Shown in pieces: positions 18,770-29,395 of a DNA stretch of 64,000 bases; positions within the stretch are counted from its first letter, which is position 1; every line of letters starts with the position of its first letter. The notes below the pieces were generated by a model. It ran no database searches. It saw only the letters and a list, made by a program, of their open reading frames with translations, and was not told the DNA's origin. Source of the stretch: Vibrio bathopelagicus (lineage in GTDB: Bacteria; Pseudomonadota; Gammaproteobacteria; Enterobacterales; Vibrionaceae); NCBI RefSeq assembly GCF_014879975.1, contig NZ_CP062500.1:930001-994000 (forward strand), given 5' to 3'. The position numbers and the translations under genes were made by a program.

Positions 18770-19501
18770 ATGATTTCATTAGAACAAGCAAAAAAATTAG
18801 TAGAGCTGCTTGAAAACGATGAGCAGCAAGGTGCTGATTCTCTTGTTAGAAGCATTTATGAAGATAATTTTAGTCTTCAAGACAATCCAATGCTTCAAGA
18901 AATAGGTAGTCTGACTCGCGACCTCCATGACTCTTTGGCTCAATTCAATTTCGATGAGCGCATCAGCGTTATCGCAAATGATGAAATCCCTGATGCTAGG
19001 GATCGCCTTCAATATGTCATTGATAAAACGGAAGTTGCAGCAAACAAGACGATGGACGCAGTCGATCGTTGTATGCCAATAGCGGACAACCTACACGAGT
19101 GTTTACTTCAAGTAAGGCCTCAATGGAATGAACTGATGCATGGCCGCATTGAGCTGGCACAATTTAAAGCTTTATGTCACCGCATTGATGGATTACTTGT
19201 CCAAGTAGAAGGCGATAGTACTGAACTACGTGGACAATTGACTGAAATCTTGATGGCTCAGGATTTCCAAGATTTAACTGGGCAGATCATTAGCAAAGTT
19301 ATTACCTTGGTAAATGAGGTTGAAGGACGTTTGGTCGAGATTCTCACGGTATTCGGTGCGAATCAGATAGAGCCAACTCCAGAGAAAGAGAAGAAAGCAT
19401 CTATTGCTCCTGAGGGTCCAATCATGAACCCAGAAGCGCGCGAAGACGCTGTGGCATCTCAAGATGAAGTCGACGATTTGTTATCCAGTCTTGGATTTTA
19501 A
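18770..19501 (+). CDS. cheZ: CheZ, CheY-P phosphatase
   Basis: 243 residues from the ATG at 18770 (MISLEQAKKLVELL); upstream in-frame starts at 18710 and 18746 are less likely. A long helical hairpin carries the catalytic region AQDFQDLTGQIISKV, with the conserved D and Q residues. The C-terminal peptide ASQDEVDDLLSSLGF is the CheY-P-binding tail and closely resembles the FliM N-terminal peptide. CheZ removes phosphate from CheY to end the signal. Confidence 0.96.
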   Translation: MISLEQAKKLVELLENDEQQGADSLVRSIYEDNFSLQDNPMLQEIGSLTRDLHDSLAQFNFDERISVIANDEIPDARDRLQYVIDKTEVAANKTMDAVDRCMPIADNLHECLLQVRPQWNELMHGRIELAQFKALCHRIDGLLVQVEGDSTELRGQLTEILMAQDFQDLTGQIISKVITLVNEVEGRLVEILTVFGANQIEPTPEKEKKASIAPEGPIMNPEAREDAVASQDEVDDLLSSLGF

Positions 19502-19510
19502 AGGTAACGT

Positions 19511-21718
19511 ATGAGCTACGATTTAGACGAAGATATTCTTCAGGACTTTTTAGTCGAAGCAGGAGAGATTCTTGAACTCCTATCAGAACAATTGGTAGAG
19601 CTTGAGAATAACCCTGACGACAAAGACCTATTAAATGCTATTTTCCGTGGTTTCCATACAGTAAAAGGTGGTGCTGGTTTCCTAGCATTGACTGAGCTGG
19701 TGGATACTTGTCATGGTGCTGAGAATGTGTTCGACATTCTAAGAAACGGCCAACGCAGCGTAACATCAGGCTTGATGGATACGATGCTGCAGGCTCTCGA
19801 TACAGTTAATGTACAGTTTCGAGCCGTGCAAGATCAGGAAGCTTTAGTACCCGCTGACCAATCTTTATTGGATGAACTTCATCGTCTCTGTAAACCAGAG
19901 GCTGCTGATGAAGTTGCGCTAGCACCTGTCATCCCTGAACCTATTGTTGTTGCGCCTGAGCCTGTTGTAGAAAGCTCTAGCATCAGTGCATCTTCAGTCG
20001 ATGATATCTCTGAAGATGAGTTTGAACGCCTACTTGATGAACTTCATGGTAAAGGTGGTTCACCAACAGCAGCTTCTGCACCAACACCGCCGCCAGCGCC
20101 AGCGCCAGCGCCCGCAGCACCTCAGCCAGTTGCTGACAGTGGTGATATTACTGATGACGAATTTGAAAAGTTATTAGATGAACTGCACGGTGCGGGCAAT
20201 AGTCCGACAGCGGCAAGTTCAACGCCGCCACCGCCACCGCCCCCTGTTGCTGCTCCAGTTTCGGCGATGTCTGAAGGCGATGACCTGATGACGGACGAAG
20301 AGTTTGAGAAGTTACTTGACCAGTTACATGGTTCAGGCAATGGCCCGTCGATTGAAGAGCTGGATGCTGCAACTAAGCCTGCTGATGTAAAAGCTGCTTC
20401 TGTTGCACCTGCACCACAAATTGCGCCTAAGCCACAGCCTGCAACCCCTGTTGTTGCTAAACCTGCTGTTGCTAAAGCTGAACCTAAGCCGAATGTTCCA
20501 GCTAAGGCTGAAGTTAAAACGCCAGCGAAGAAGCAACAAGCGGAAGCAACGGTTCGTGTTGATACATCAACTCTCGATACCATTATGAACATGGTGGGCG
20601 AGTTGGTATTGGTTCGTAATCGACTGGTTAGTTTAGGCTTAAACAGCAACGACGAAGAAATGGCGAAAGCCGTCTCGAATTTAGACGTTGTTACCGCAGA
20701 CCTTCAAGGTGCGGTAATGAAGACTCGTATGCAGCCGATCAAGAAAGTTTTTGGCCGCTTCCCACGAGTTGTCCGCGACCTTGCTCGTAGTTTGAAGAAA
20801 GACATTGTTCTTGAAATGCGCGGTGAAGAAACGGATCTTGATAAGAATTTAGTAGAAGCACTTGCCGATCCACTGATTCACTTAGTGAGAAACTCTGTGG
20901 ACCACGGTATTGAGATGCCTGAAGCTCGTATTGCAGCTGGCAAATCACAAACAGGTAAAGTGATCCTATCTGCCTCGCAAGAAGGTGACCATATTGAATT
21001 GGCTATCGTTGATGACGGTGGCGGTATGGACCCTGATAAGCTTCGTGCTATTGCGGTTAAACGTGGCCTGATGGACGAAGACGCAGCGTCTCGCTTATCA
21101 AACAAAGAGTGTTTCAATCTTATTTTTGCACCTGGCTTCTCAAGCAAAGAGCAAATCTCAGATATCTCTGGCCGTGGTGTTGGCATGGACGTTGTGAAAA
21201 CAGCGATCAATACGCTGAATGGCTCGATCGATATCGATTCTGAAATGGGTCAAGGCACCAAGATTACGATCAAGGTTCCACTGACGCTTGCGATTCTACC
21301 AACCTTGATGGTCGGTGTTGCGGGTCACCCATTCGCATTGCCATTGGCTTCTGTGAACGAGATTTTCCACTTAGACCTTAGCCGCACTAACGTGGTTGAT
21401 GGCCAGTTGACTATCATCGTCCGTGATAAATCTATCCCGTTGTTCTATTTGCAAAATTGGCTTGCACCAAAAGCCGGTATTGTTGAACTACGCAAAGGAC
21501 ATGGCCACGTTGTTATCGTTCAGCTTGGCAGCCAAAGAGTTGGCTTTGTTGTCGATACGCTGATTGGCCAAGAAGAAGTCGTTATCAAGCCACTTGATAA
21601 GTTGTTGCAAGGTACGCCAGGTATGGCCGGCGCGACAATTACAAGTGATGGACACATTGCATTGATTCTCGATGTGCCTGACTTGTTGAAGCAGTACGCT
21701 GCAGCATCAAGAATTTAA
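19511..21718 (+). CDS. cheA: CheA, chemotaxis histidine kinase
   Basis: 735 residues. P1 (Hpt) domain with phospho-His 49 in [13 protein letters not shown]; a long Pro/Ala-rich linker (about 130-345); P3 dimerisation ([21 protein letters not shown]); P4 kinase with [19 protein letters not shown] and GRGVGMDVV; and P5 CheW-like domain. No convincing P2 (CheY-docking) domain is seen in the linker. Instead there are three copies of a D-E-F-E-x-L-L-D-x-L-H-G motif. In Vibrio this part of CheA is reported to interact with ParP for polar placement. Confidence 0.97.
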   Translation: MSYDLDEDILQDFLVEAGEILELLSEQLVELENNPDDKDLLNAIFRGFHTVKGGAGFLALTELVDTCHGAENVFDILRNGQRSVTSGLMDTMLQALDTVNVQFRAVQDQEALVPADQSLLDELHRLCKPEAADEVALAPVIPEPIVVAPEPVVESSSISASSVDDISEDEFERLLDELHGKGGSPTAASAPTPPPAPAPAPAAPQPVADSGDITDDEFEKLLDELHGAGNSPTAASSTPPPPPPPVAAPVSAMSEGDDLMTDEEFEKLLDQLHGSGNGPSIEELDAATKPADVKAASVAPAPQIAPKPQPATPVVAKPAVAKAEPKPNVPAKAEVKTPAKKQQAEATVRVDTSTLDTIMNMVGELVLVRNRLVSLGLNSNDEEMAKAVSNLDVVTADLQGAVMKTRMQPIKKVFGRFPRVVRDLARSLKKDIVLEMRGEETDLDKNLVEALADPLIHLVRNSVDHGIEMPEARIAAGKSQTGKVILSASQEGDHIELAIVDDGGGMDPDKLRAIAVKRGLMDEDAASRLSNKECFNLIFAPGFSSKEQISDISGRGVGMDVVKTAINTLNGSIDIDSEMGQGTKITIKVPLTLAILPTLMVGVAGHPFALPLASVNEIFHLDLSRTNVVDGQLTIIVRDKSIPLFYLQNWLAPKAGIVELRKGHGHVVIVQLGSQRVGFVVDTLIGQEEVVIKPLDKLLQGTPGMAGATITSDGHIALILDVPDLLKQYAAASRI
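19997..20347 (+). repeat. Three DEFExLLDxLHG motifs in the CheA linker
   Basis: Within CheA residues ~163-280 the pattern D-[DE]-E-F-E-[RK]-L-L-D-[EQ]-L-H-G-x-G occurs three times (starting near 168, 215 and 262), each followed by a Ser/Pro/Thr/Ala-rich spacer. A related LLDELH also closes the P1 domain at 119-124. The spacing (about 47 residues) points to duplication of one linker module. Confidence 0.85.
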
Positions 21719-21731
21719 TTTAAGGATAAAT

Positions 21732-22856
21732 ATGGCGATTAAAGTATTAGTCGTTGATGATTCGAGCTTTTTCCGCCGTCGCGTAAGCGAGATCATCAAC
21801 TCAGAGGCTCGCCTAGAAGTCATCGATGTAGCTGTAAATGGTAAAGAAGCGGTTGAAAAAGCAAAGAAGCTAAGACCTGACGTCATTACTATGGACATCG
21901 AAATGCCAGTCATGGACGGCATCACAGCCGTTCGTGAAATTATGGCCGCGTCTCCAACGCCTATTTTGATGTTTTCATCGTTAACGCATGATGGTGCTAG
22001 AGCAACATTGGATGCGTTAGATGCCGGAGCTCTGGATTTCTTACCTAAGAAGTTCGAAGACATCGCTCGAAACCGTGACGATGCTGTCGCTCTGCTTCAG
22101 CAGCGTGTGATTCAAATTGCCGCTAAGCGCGCGTTTATGCGTCGTACACCTGTTGCTCCTCGATCAACGGCAGCAGCAACAGCGTCAACAGCTTCATCGC
22201 TGCGTCAAACTACTTCAGCGGCAACGCCTGCCGCGAAGCCTGTTGTTGCATCGACTGCAAAATTTAGAGCGTCAGGTAAAAAGTATCAGTTAACTGCCAT
22301 TGGTACGTCGACTGGCGGTCCTGTTGCACTGCAGAAGATTTTGACTCGCATTCCAGCTCACTATCCACATCCGATCGTGTTAGTTCAGCACATGCCAGCA
22401 ACTTTTACAGCTGCATTTGCAAGCCGACTGAATACCTTGTGTAAGATTGAAGTTCGCGAAGCGCAAGACGGAGATGTGTTGAAACCAGGAGTGGCTTACC
22501 TTGCTCCCGGTGGTAAACAGATGATGGTTGATGGTCGTGCAGGGTCTGCTCGCTTGAGAATTATCGATGGCGGCGACCGAATGAACTACAAGCCTTGTGT
22601 GGATGTCACATTCGGCTCTGCTGCGAAGATTTACGGTGACAAAGTCTTGTCTATGATACTGACAGGTATGGGTGCAGATGGTCGAGAAGGTTCGCGTATG
22701 TTAAAAACTGCGGGCTCGACGATTTGGGCGCAAGACGAAGATAGCTGTGTTGTATATGGTATGCCTCAAGCTGTAGCAAAAGCTGGCATTTCTACTGAAG
22801 ACCTACCTCTAGACCGCATTGCGGAAAGAATCTTGGTTGAAGTTGGCTTAGCTTAG
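21732..22856 (+). CDS. cheB: CheB, chemoreceptor methylesterase/glutaminase
   Basis: 374 residues. Receiver domain with phospho-Asp 55 ([12 protein letters not shown]), an Ala/Thr/Pro-rich linker (about 140-175), and a C-terminal methylesterase domain with the catalytic triad motifs GTSTGGP (Ser), QHMPATFT (His) and GMGADGREG (Asp). CheB removes methyl groups from receptors to allow adaptation. The partner methyltransferase cheR is not in this window. Confidence 0.98.
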   Translation: MAIKVLVVDDSSFFRRRVSEIINSEARLEVIDVAVNGKEAVEKAKKLRPDVITMDIEMPVMDGITAVREIMAASPTPILMFSSLTHDGARATLDALDAGALDFLPKKFEDIARNRDDAVALLQQRVIQIAAKRAFMRRTPVAPRSTAAATASTASSLRQTTSAATPAAKPVVASTAKFRASGKKYQLTAIGTSTGGPVALQKILTRIPAHYPHPIVLVQHMPATFTAAFASRLNTLCKIEVREAQDGDVLKPGVAYLAPGGKQMMVDGRAGSARLRIIDGGDRMNYKPCVDVTFGSAAKIYGDKVLSMILTGMGADGREGSRMLKTAGSTIWAQDEDSCVVYGMPQAVAKAGISTEDLPLDRIAERILVEVGLA

Positions 22857-22866
22857 GTAAATCGAC

Positions 22867-23635
22867 ATGATTGTTTGGAGTGTTGCAAACCAAAAAGGTG
22901 GTGTTGGCAAAACAACCACGACAGTGACCTTAGCAGGCTTGCTTGCTTTGAAAGGGCACCGTGTTCTGTTGGTTGATACCGATCCGCATGCATCACTGAC
23001 CACTTATCTGGGTTACGACTCAGATACGGTGGCGTCGAGTTTGTTTGATCTATTTCAGTTGCGTGAGTTTACTGCTCAGACGGTAAGACCTTTGACATTG
23101 CAAACTGAAGTTGAAGGCATTGATATTATCCCTGCACATATGTCGCTCGCGACATTAGATCGTGTGATGGGTAATCGCAGTGGAATGGGCTTAATTTTAA
23201 AGCGTGCGCTTGCCGCTTTGAAAGATGACTATGACTATGTATTGATCGATTGTCCGCCGATTCTTGGCGTTATGATGGTGAATGCATTGGCAGCCAGTGA
23301 TCGTATCCTCATCCCAGTACAGACTGAGTTTTTAGCAATGAAAGGGTTGGAGCGCATGATTCGCACTCTGACTATCATGCAAAAATCACGCAAAACACCG
23401 TTTAAAGTGACGGTGGTACCAACGATGTATGACAAGCGAACCAAAGCTTCATTACAGACGTTAACTCAGCTGAAAGAAGATTATCCAAATCAAGTTTGGA
23501 CATCTGCAGTCCCTATTGACACTAAGTTTAGAGATGCAAGCCTAAAGCGCTTACCAGCATCTCATTTTGCATCGGGTAGTCGTGGTGTATTTGCTTACAA
23601 ACAGCTGCTTATTTATCTCGAAAGGCTGGCGATAA

Positions 23636-23649
<14 letters not shown>
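22867..23649 (+). CDS. parC: ParC, ParA-like ATPase for polar chemotaxis arrays
   Basis: 260 residues. ParA-type Walker A KGGVGKTT (residues 10-17), [14 protein letters not shown], and [13 protein letters not shown] ParA-like gene between cheB and a CheW-domain parP is the ParC of Vibrio, which positions chemotaxis clusters at the old and new poles. No ParB or centromere-like site is nearby, which also argues against a chromosome partition role. The stop overlaps the parP start by 14 bases. Confidence 0.9.
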
Positions 23650-24990
<1,341 letters not shown>

Positions 24991-24991
<1 letters not shown>

Positions 24992-25152
24992 TACTAATCA
25001 CAGTAAGTAAGTGATCAAAAATAGCGTAGGAAAAAGGCTTGAGAACAAGGCAGAACTTTTCGATAAGTAGTTATTCTACAATCAAAAATTCTAACGCCGT
25101 TATTGAGCATTTTAACAAGCTAGTGTGAGCAGTTATTTACTACGATTGGTAC
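24991..25152. repeat. MITE/ERIC-like palindromic element between parP and cheW
   Basis: About 162 bases with imperfect terminal inverted repeats: left end 24992-25016 and right end 25127-25151 match at about 19 of 25 positions once reversed, and the outermost 4 bases are GTAC on both sides. Inner arms also pair (AGAACTTTTCGAT with ATCAAAAATTCT; GCTTGAGAACAAGGC with GCCGTTATTGAGC), giving one long hairpin. There is no coding potential. It resembles non-autonomous interspersed repeats of Vibrio genomes; that resemblance is from memory and unchecked. Confidence 0.65.
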
Positions 25153-25207
25153 AATATAAGCATCAAGTTAACAATAGTGGTCGGTAACGACGGCAAGAGG
25201 ATTAAAT

Positions 25208-25702
25208 ATGTCTCATATGAGTGAAATTGAAGTAAGAAAAGACCCAACTAACGATGAAGTACTTCAATGGGTGACATTCCAGCTAGAAGAAGAAACTTAC
25301 GGCATTAATGTTATGCAGGTACGTGAAGTACTGCGCTATAGCGAAATCGCTCCAGTACCGGGTGCTCCAGACTACGTTCTAGGTATTATCAACCTACGTG
25401 GTAACGTTGTGACTGTTATCGACACTCGTTCTCGCTTTGGTTTGATGCAAGGTGAAATCACAGACAACACTCGTATCATCGTTATCGAATCTGAGCGTCA
25501 AGTTATTGGCATCTTAGTGGATAGCGTTGCTGAAGTAGTTTACCTACGTTCTTCTGAGATCGACACGACTCCAAGTGTTGGTACTGACGAAAGTGCTAAG
25601 TTCATCCAAGGTGTAAGCAACCGTGATGGCAAGCTGCTTATCTTAGTAGATCTAAACAAACTACTAAGCGAAGACGAATGGGATGAGATGGCTCACCTGT
25701 AA
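25208..25702 (+). CDS. cheW: CheW, chemotaxis coupling protein
   Basis: 164 residues from the ATG at 25208 with AAGAGG at 25195-25200. A single CheW domain with LQWVTFQLEEETYGINVMQV, the conserved PGAPDYVLGIINLRG block and ILVDSVAEVVYL. It couples receptors to CheA. The stop overlaps the start of the next gene (TAATG). It is separated from parP by a palindromic repeat element. Confidence 0.98.
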   Translation: MSHMSEIEVRKDPTNDEVLQWVTFQLEEETYGINVMQVREVLRYSEIAPVPGAPDYVLGIINLRGNVVTVIDTRSRFGLMQGEITDNTRIIVIESERQVIGILVDSVAEVVYLRSSEIDTTPSVGTDESAKFIQGVSNRDGKLLILVDLNKLLSEDEWDEMAHL

Positions 25703-26211
25703 TGTTTGAAGCGCTTCCTTTGAGTCCTGCAGTGTTAATTGCAGGAGTCGGCGTGTTTACGTTGTTCATCTTGATTTTGCTTAGTAAAGTGAAAAGTGCT
25801 ATTCAAAAACAGGTAGACCAATCACGTCTACAAGTTCGTAACCTAGATAAAGAGCTGCAAAAATCGAGTAAGCAATTACTTGAGGTTCGCTCTGTTGTTC
25901 TTGGTCTTGGTCAAAAAGTGACCGAGCAACAAGATGTGATTAAGCATTTGAATGAGCGTATCGTTGAACTCGAACACGCTGATACTGATGGCCGTTTGTA
26001 CACCCGAGCGACCAAAATGGTTCAGCTTGGTGCTGGGATCAACGAACTGATTGAAGAATGCGAATTGCCCAAAGCAGAAGCTGAGCTAATGATGTCTCTG
26101 CAGAATAAGCTTGCAGGCAAAGAGAAGGTTCCTTCATTAAGAAGTAATCCGTCATCTTTTGACGAACAACCCTCTTCTCACGATCGTAAGCCTCCGCCTC
26201 GACGTCGTTAA
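25702..26211 (+). CDS. DUF2802 membrane-anchored coiled-coil protein
   Basis: 169 residues: one N-terminal membrane helix (about residues 9-27, AVLIAGVGVFTLFILILLS), a coiled-coil segment (about 35-95, rich in Gln/Lys/Glu), and a small C-terminal domain (KMVQLGAGINELIEECELPKAEAELM) of the DUF2802 family; the tail ends in a basic PPPRRR. It starts on the cheW stop codon, so it is probably made with CheW. A gene of this family after cheW is usual in Vibrio flagellar clusters; its role is not known to me, and an array-linked role is inferred from position only. Confidence 0.85.
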   Translation: MFEALPLSPAVLIAGVGVFTLFILILLSKVKSAIQKQVDQSRLQVRNLDKELQKSSKQLLEVRSVVLGLGQKVTEQQDVIKHLNERIVELEHADTDGRLYTRATKMVQLGAGINELIEECELPKAEAELMMSLQNKLAGKEKVPSLRSNPSSFDEQPSSHDRKPPPRRR

Positions 26212-26261
26212 ATTGAGCGATCAATCAGTATTAATAATCAGATGTTTATTATGTACTCCTC

Positions 26262-26288
26262 AAAAAAGAAGCTTCGGCTTCTTTTTTT
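26262..26288 (+). terminator. Terminator of the flagellar/chemotaxis operon
   Basis: A perfect stem AAAAAAGAAGC / GCTTCTTTTTT (26262-26272 and 26277-26287) closed by a stable TTCG tetraloop, with a run of T. It lies about 50 bases after the DUF2802 gene and ends the long + strand cluster. Confidence 0.9.
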
Positions 26289-26434
26289 ATGGCTGTCGAT
26301 TTATTTATAGAACGATGTTTATAAGTACTTGTATCTAAGGCAATATCTGCTTCAAGAATAAAAATGTGTAAATTGTGATGCGGTAGTAACAGTTTCTTAC
26401 GGAGTTTGTTCCCTCGAAAACGCCTAGTCCTGTT

Positions 26435-26463
26435 TTGTCACCTTATTGGTGTGCTACTATAGC
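26435..26463 (+). promoter_or_regulatory. Probable sigma-70 promoter of the ccm operon
   Basis: TTGTCA (26435-26440) and TATAGC (26458-26463) are separated by 17 bases, 28 bases before the ccmA ATG. Position and spacing are good; no experiment supports it here. Confidence 0.6.
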
Positions 26464-26490
26464 CCTCTCATTACTCGACTAAATTTACCT

Positions 26491-27108
26491 ATGCTAGAAG
26501 TCTCTAATTTAACTGCTATTCGTGACGACAGGGTTCTATTTGAATCGTTGTCTTTTCAGCTAAAACCAGGCGAACTGGTTCAAGTTGAAGGTCGTAACGG
26601 TACTGGGAAAACGACACTCCTGAGAATCATTACTGGGTTAGGTGACCGTGATGAAGGCTCTATCTCTTGGGATGGCCATTCTATTGAGTCGAGTCGAGAT
26701 ATTTATCATCAAAATTTGCTTTTTCTTGGTCACCAAACTGGCGTGAAACGCGAGCTTAGTGCATACGAGAACCTTAGCTTTTATCAATCGATTCATAACT
26801 CTGATACAACTAAGGAAGAGCTCTATCATGCCCTGACTCAAGTGGGTCTGGCTGGAAGAGAGGATGTCCCAGCTGGTCAACTTTCTGCAGGTCAGCAACG
26901 CCGTGTTGCGTTGGCGCGTCTTTGGTTGAGCAAGCAAATGTTATGGATTTTAGATGAACCACTGACTGCGATTGATAAGCAGGGTGTGAAAGTTCTGGAA
27001 TCTCTTTTTTCTCAGCATGCTGATAATGGTGGCATTGTGTTACTGACCACTCACCAAGACATGTTTGCTGATAGCCCGAAACTAAGAAAAATAAAGTTGG
27101 GTGAGTAA
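26491..27108 (+). CDS. ccmA: CcmA, ATPase of the heme-handling ABC complex
   Basis: 205 residues from the ATG at 26491; an in-frame upstream start (26446) lies in the promoter. ABC ATPase with Walker [10 protein letters not shown], signature [14 protein letters not shown] and Walker [13 protein letters not shown]. Together with CcmB-C-D it drives release of holo-CcmE in c-type cytochrome maturation at the inner membrane. It begins a complete ccmABCDEFGHI operon. Confidence 0.97.
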   Translation: MLEVSNLTAIRDDRVLFESLSFQLKPGELVQVEGRNGTGKTTLLRIITGLGDRDEGSISWDGHSIESSRDIYHQNLLFLGHQTGVKRELSAYENLSFYQSIHNSDTTKEELYHALTQVGLAGREDVPAGQLSAGQQRRVALARLWLSKQMLWILDEPLTAIDKQGVKVLESLFSQHADNGGIVLLTTHQDMFADSPKLRKIKLGE

Positions 27109-27109
27109 T

Positions 27110-27778
27110 ATGATCTCTTCAATGACAATGATCATTCGACGTGAACTGCTAATCGCATTTCGCCGTCAAGCGGATATTTTTAACCCACTGTGGTTTTTCA
27201 TCATTGTAATTACCCTTTTTCCATTAAGTATTGGGCCAGAGCCAAACTTACTTGCACGCATTGCAGCAGGCATTGTTTGGGTAGCCGCTTTACTCTCTGC
27301 GTTGCTCTCTTTAGAGCGCTTGTTTCGCGATGATTTTCAAGATGGCGCCCTTGAGCAGATGATGTTGATGCCCATCCCGTTGCAGTTGGTAGTATTGTCC
27401 AAGGTCATAGCACACTGGTTATTGACCGGGTTACCATTAATTTTGATTAGTCCGCTATTGGCGGTATTGCTCTCTTTGGATTTCGATACCTGGCTGTCGG
27501 TTGTTTTAACGTTATTGGTCGGTACGCCAGCATTGAGTTTTATTGGTGCGATTGGTGTGGCTTTAACGGTAGGGCTTCAGAAGGGCGGTGTGCTTTTAAG
27601 CCTGCTTATTTTACCGCTTTACATCCCAATACTTATATTTGCTACATCAGCGATTGATGCGGCGGCACTAGGTGTTGCGTATAACGGACAGTTAGCGGTG
27701 TTGGGAGCGATGTTAATGGGCGCAATGACACTGACCCCATTTGCTATTAGTGCAGCATTGAGAGTGAGTGTTAATTAG
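27110..27778 (+). CDS. ccmB: CcmB, heme ABC complex membrane subunit
   Basis: 222 residues from the ATG at 27110, next to the ccmA stop; a GTG at 27101 overlaps ccmA and is not favoured. About six membrane helices, with the conserved IIRRELLIAFRRQADIFNPLWFF start and the segment LLSALLSLERLFRDDFQDGALEQM. It is the permease partner of CcmA. Confidence 0.97.
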   Translation: MISSMTMIIRRELLIAFRRQADIFNPLWFFIIVITLFPLSIGPEPNLLARIAAGIVWVAALLSALLSLERLFRDDFQDGALEQMMLMPIPLQLVVLSKVIAHWLLTGLPLILISPLLAVLLSLDFDTWLSVVLTLLVGTPALSFIGAIGVALTVGLQKGGVLLSLLILPLYIPILIFATSAIDAAALGVAYNGQLAVLGAMLMGAMTLTPFAISAALRVSVN

Positions 27779-27804
27779 TTCGCTACCTAATTGAACTCGT
27801 TAAC

Positions 27805-27844
27805 TTAGCGTTCACTTCCACTTTGCTTGTTCAGAGTGAACTAA
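27805..27844. other. Inverted repeat in the ccmB-ccmC gap
   Basis: TTAGCGTTCACT (27805-27816) pairs with AGTGAACTAA (27835-27844), leaving two bases bulged and an 18-base loop. There is no T-run. It may slow exonucleases or mark a second promoter region for ccmC; the rest of this 176-base gap is AT-rich with nothing clear. Confidence 0.4.
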
Positions 27845-27954
27845 TCAAAGCTTTCAAACTCATAGAGTCACTGGAAATGATACAAGCCAACTAAATTATA
27901 ATAATTATAGCTGTTATAGCTGTAAGCAATATGAAGTAAGAGTGAGATTACAAC

Positions 27955-28695
27955 ATGTGGAAATGGCTCCATCCCTATGCCAAAGCAGAAACGTCTTATC
28001 AGCTCGCTGGTAAACTTTTGCCATGGTTCTCTATCCTAGCGCTATTGTGTCTATCAGCTGGTACGGTGTGGGGCCTCGCGTTCGCCCCTTCAGATTACCA
28101 ACAAGGTGATAGCTTCCGAATCATTTACATCCATGTTCCGTCTGCGATTTGGTCTATGGGCGTGTACATGTCTATGGCGATTGCTGCCTTTATCGGTTTG
28201 GTGTGGCAAGTGAGATTGTCTGAAATGGCTGCGTTGGCCATGGCTCCAGTTGGTGCTGTGTTTACTTTTATCGCTCTATTAACAGGTGCGGTTTGGGGTA
28301 AGCCAATGTGGGGAGCTTGGTGGGTTTGGGATGCACGTTTAACTTCAGAGCTGATTCTTCTATTCCTATATTTAGGTGTGATTGCACTACATCATGCTTT
28401 TGATGACCAAAAAACAGCAGCGAAAGCGGCAGGCATTTTGGCTATCGTTGGTGTCATCAACCTACCTATCATTCACTTTTCAGTAGAGTGGTGGAACACA
28501 CTTCACCAGGGTGCGACGATCACTAAGTTCGACAAGCCTTCTATTTCAAGTGACATGTTATGGCCGCTTCTTCTTAACATATTCGGCTTCGCCTTCTTCT
28601 TTGGTGCCGTCACTATGGTTCGTTTTAGAAACGAAATCATCAGTAAAGAAAGTCACCGTCCGTGGGTTCGTAAACTCGCGGCTGATAAAGCGTAG
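27955..28695 (+). CDS. ccmC: CcmC, heme delivery protein
   Basis: 246 residues, six membrane helices. The tryptophan-rich WWD signature is seen as WGKPMWGAWWVWDARLTSE, with flanking His residues (YIHVPSAIWSMG; HFSVEWWNTLHQG). CcmC loads heme onto CcmE. It is preceded by a 176-base gap but is otherwise in the operon order. Confidence 0.97.
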   Translation: MWKWLHPYAKAETSYQLAGKLLPWFSILALLCLSAGTVWGLAFAPSDYQQGDSFRIIYIHVPSAIWSMGVYMSMAIAAFIGLVWQVRLSEMAALAMAPVGAVFTFIALLTGAVWGKPMWGAWWVWDARLTSELILLFLYLGVIALHHAFDDQKTAAKAAGILAIVGVINLPIIHFSVEWWNTLHQGATITKFDKPSISSDMLWPLLLNIFGFAFFFGAVTMVRFRNEIISKESHRPWVRKLAADKA

Positions 28696-28709
28696 TAGGG
28701 TAGGTAATT

Positions 28710-28916
28710 ATGTATTTTGAATCTCTGAGTGATTTCTTTGCCATGGGTGGCTACGCCTCATATGTATGGAGTGCATTTGGAATCACATTCCTCGCGATGA
28801 TTATCTTACTGGTAGTAAGTGTTCGTCGTAGTAAGCAATTACTAACTGAAGTACAAGCTAAGATTGATCGTCAAGCTCGTATCGATGCAGCAAAAAATAT
28901 GGAGAACACTCTATGA
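28710..28916 (+). CDS. ccmD: CcmD, small heme-exporter subunit
   Basis: 68 residues, one membrane helix (about residues 17-38, [21 protein letters not shown]) and a charged C-terminus. The [16 protein letters not shown] start is the CcmD signature. It stabilises the CcmABC-CcmE complex. The stop overlaps the ccmE start (ATGA). Confidence 0.95.
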   Translation: MYFESLSDFFAMGGYASYVWSAFGITFLAMIILLVVSVRRSKQLLTEVQAKIDRQARIDAAKNMENTL

Positions 28917-29395
28917 ACCCAAGACGTAAAAAGAGGCTTGGCATTGTCTTAGCGATCTTTTTTGGTATCAGTGCGACTGTTGGATTGATGGTTTACGCAC
29001 TTAACCAGAACATGGATCTGTTCTACACACCAACTGAGCTGGTCAACGGCAAAGATGGTAAAAAACCTGAAGTTGGTCAGCGCCTACGTATTGGTGGCAT
29101 GGTCGTAGTCGGCTCTGTAAGCCGTGACAATGAATCACTACGTGTAAGCTTTGATTTGCAAGATGTAGGCCCTAAAGTAACGATTTTATACGATGGCATC
29201 CTTCCTGATCTTTTCCGTGAAGGCCAAGGTATTGTTGCTCAGGGTGTTCTAAAAAATGCAACGACAATCGAAGCGTTTGAGGTGTTGGCAAAGCACGATG
29301 AAGAGTACATGCCTTCTGAAGTTGCGGAAGCAATGAAGAAAACCCATGAGCCTTTGCAATACACGACTGAACAAAAAGAAGGAAATGCTCAATGA
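28913..29395 (+). CDS. ccmE: CcmE, periplasmic heme chaperone
   Basis: 160 residues: basic N-terminus RRKKR, one membrane anchor (about 9-29), then an OB-fold domain. The heme-binding histidine is His128 in [10 protein letters not shown]. It carries heme covalently from CcmC to CcmF/H. It overlaps both ccmD and ccmF by 4 bases. Confidence 0.97.
   Translation: MNPRRKKRLGIVLAIFFGISATVGLMVYALNQNMDLFYTPTELVNGKDGKKPEVGQRLRIGGMVVVGSVSRDNESLRVSFDLQDVGPKVTILYDGILPDLFREGQGIVAQGVLKNATTIEAFEVLAKHDEEYMPSEVAEAMKKTHEPLQYTTEQKEGNAQ

Noticed and set aside
20122..20649. A 175-residue minus-strand frame opposite cheA
   Set aside because: It mirrors the Pro/Ala-rich linker of cheA in a GC-skewed stretch, has no ribosome site and no recognisable domain.
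25147..25162. GG-N10-GC match before cheW as a sigma-54 promoter
   Set aside because: The GG lies in the end of the palindromic repeat element and the -12 box reads AAGCA, not TTGCW. Such spaced pairs occur often by chance.
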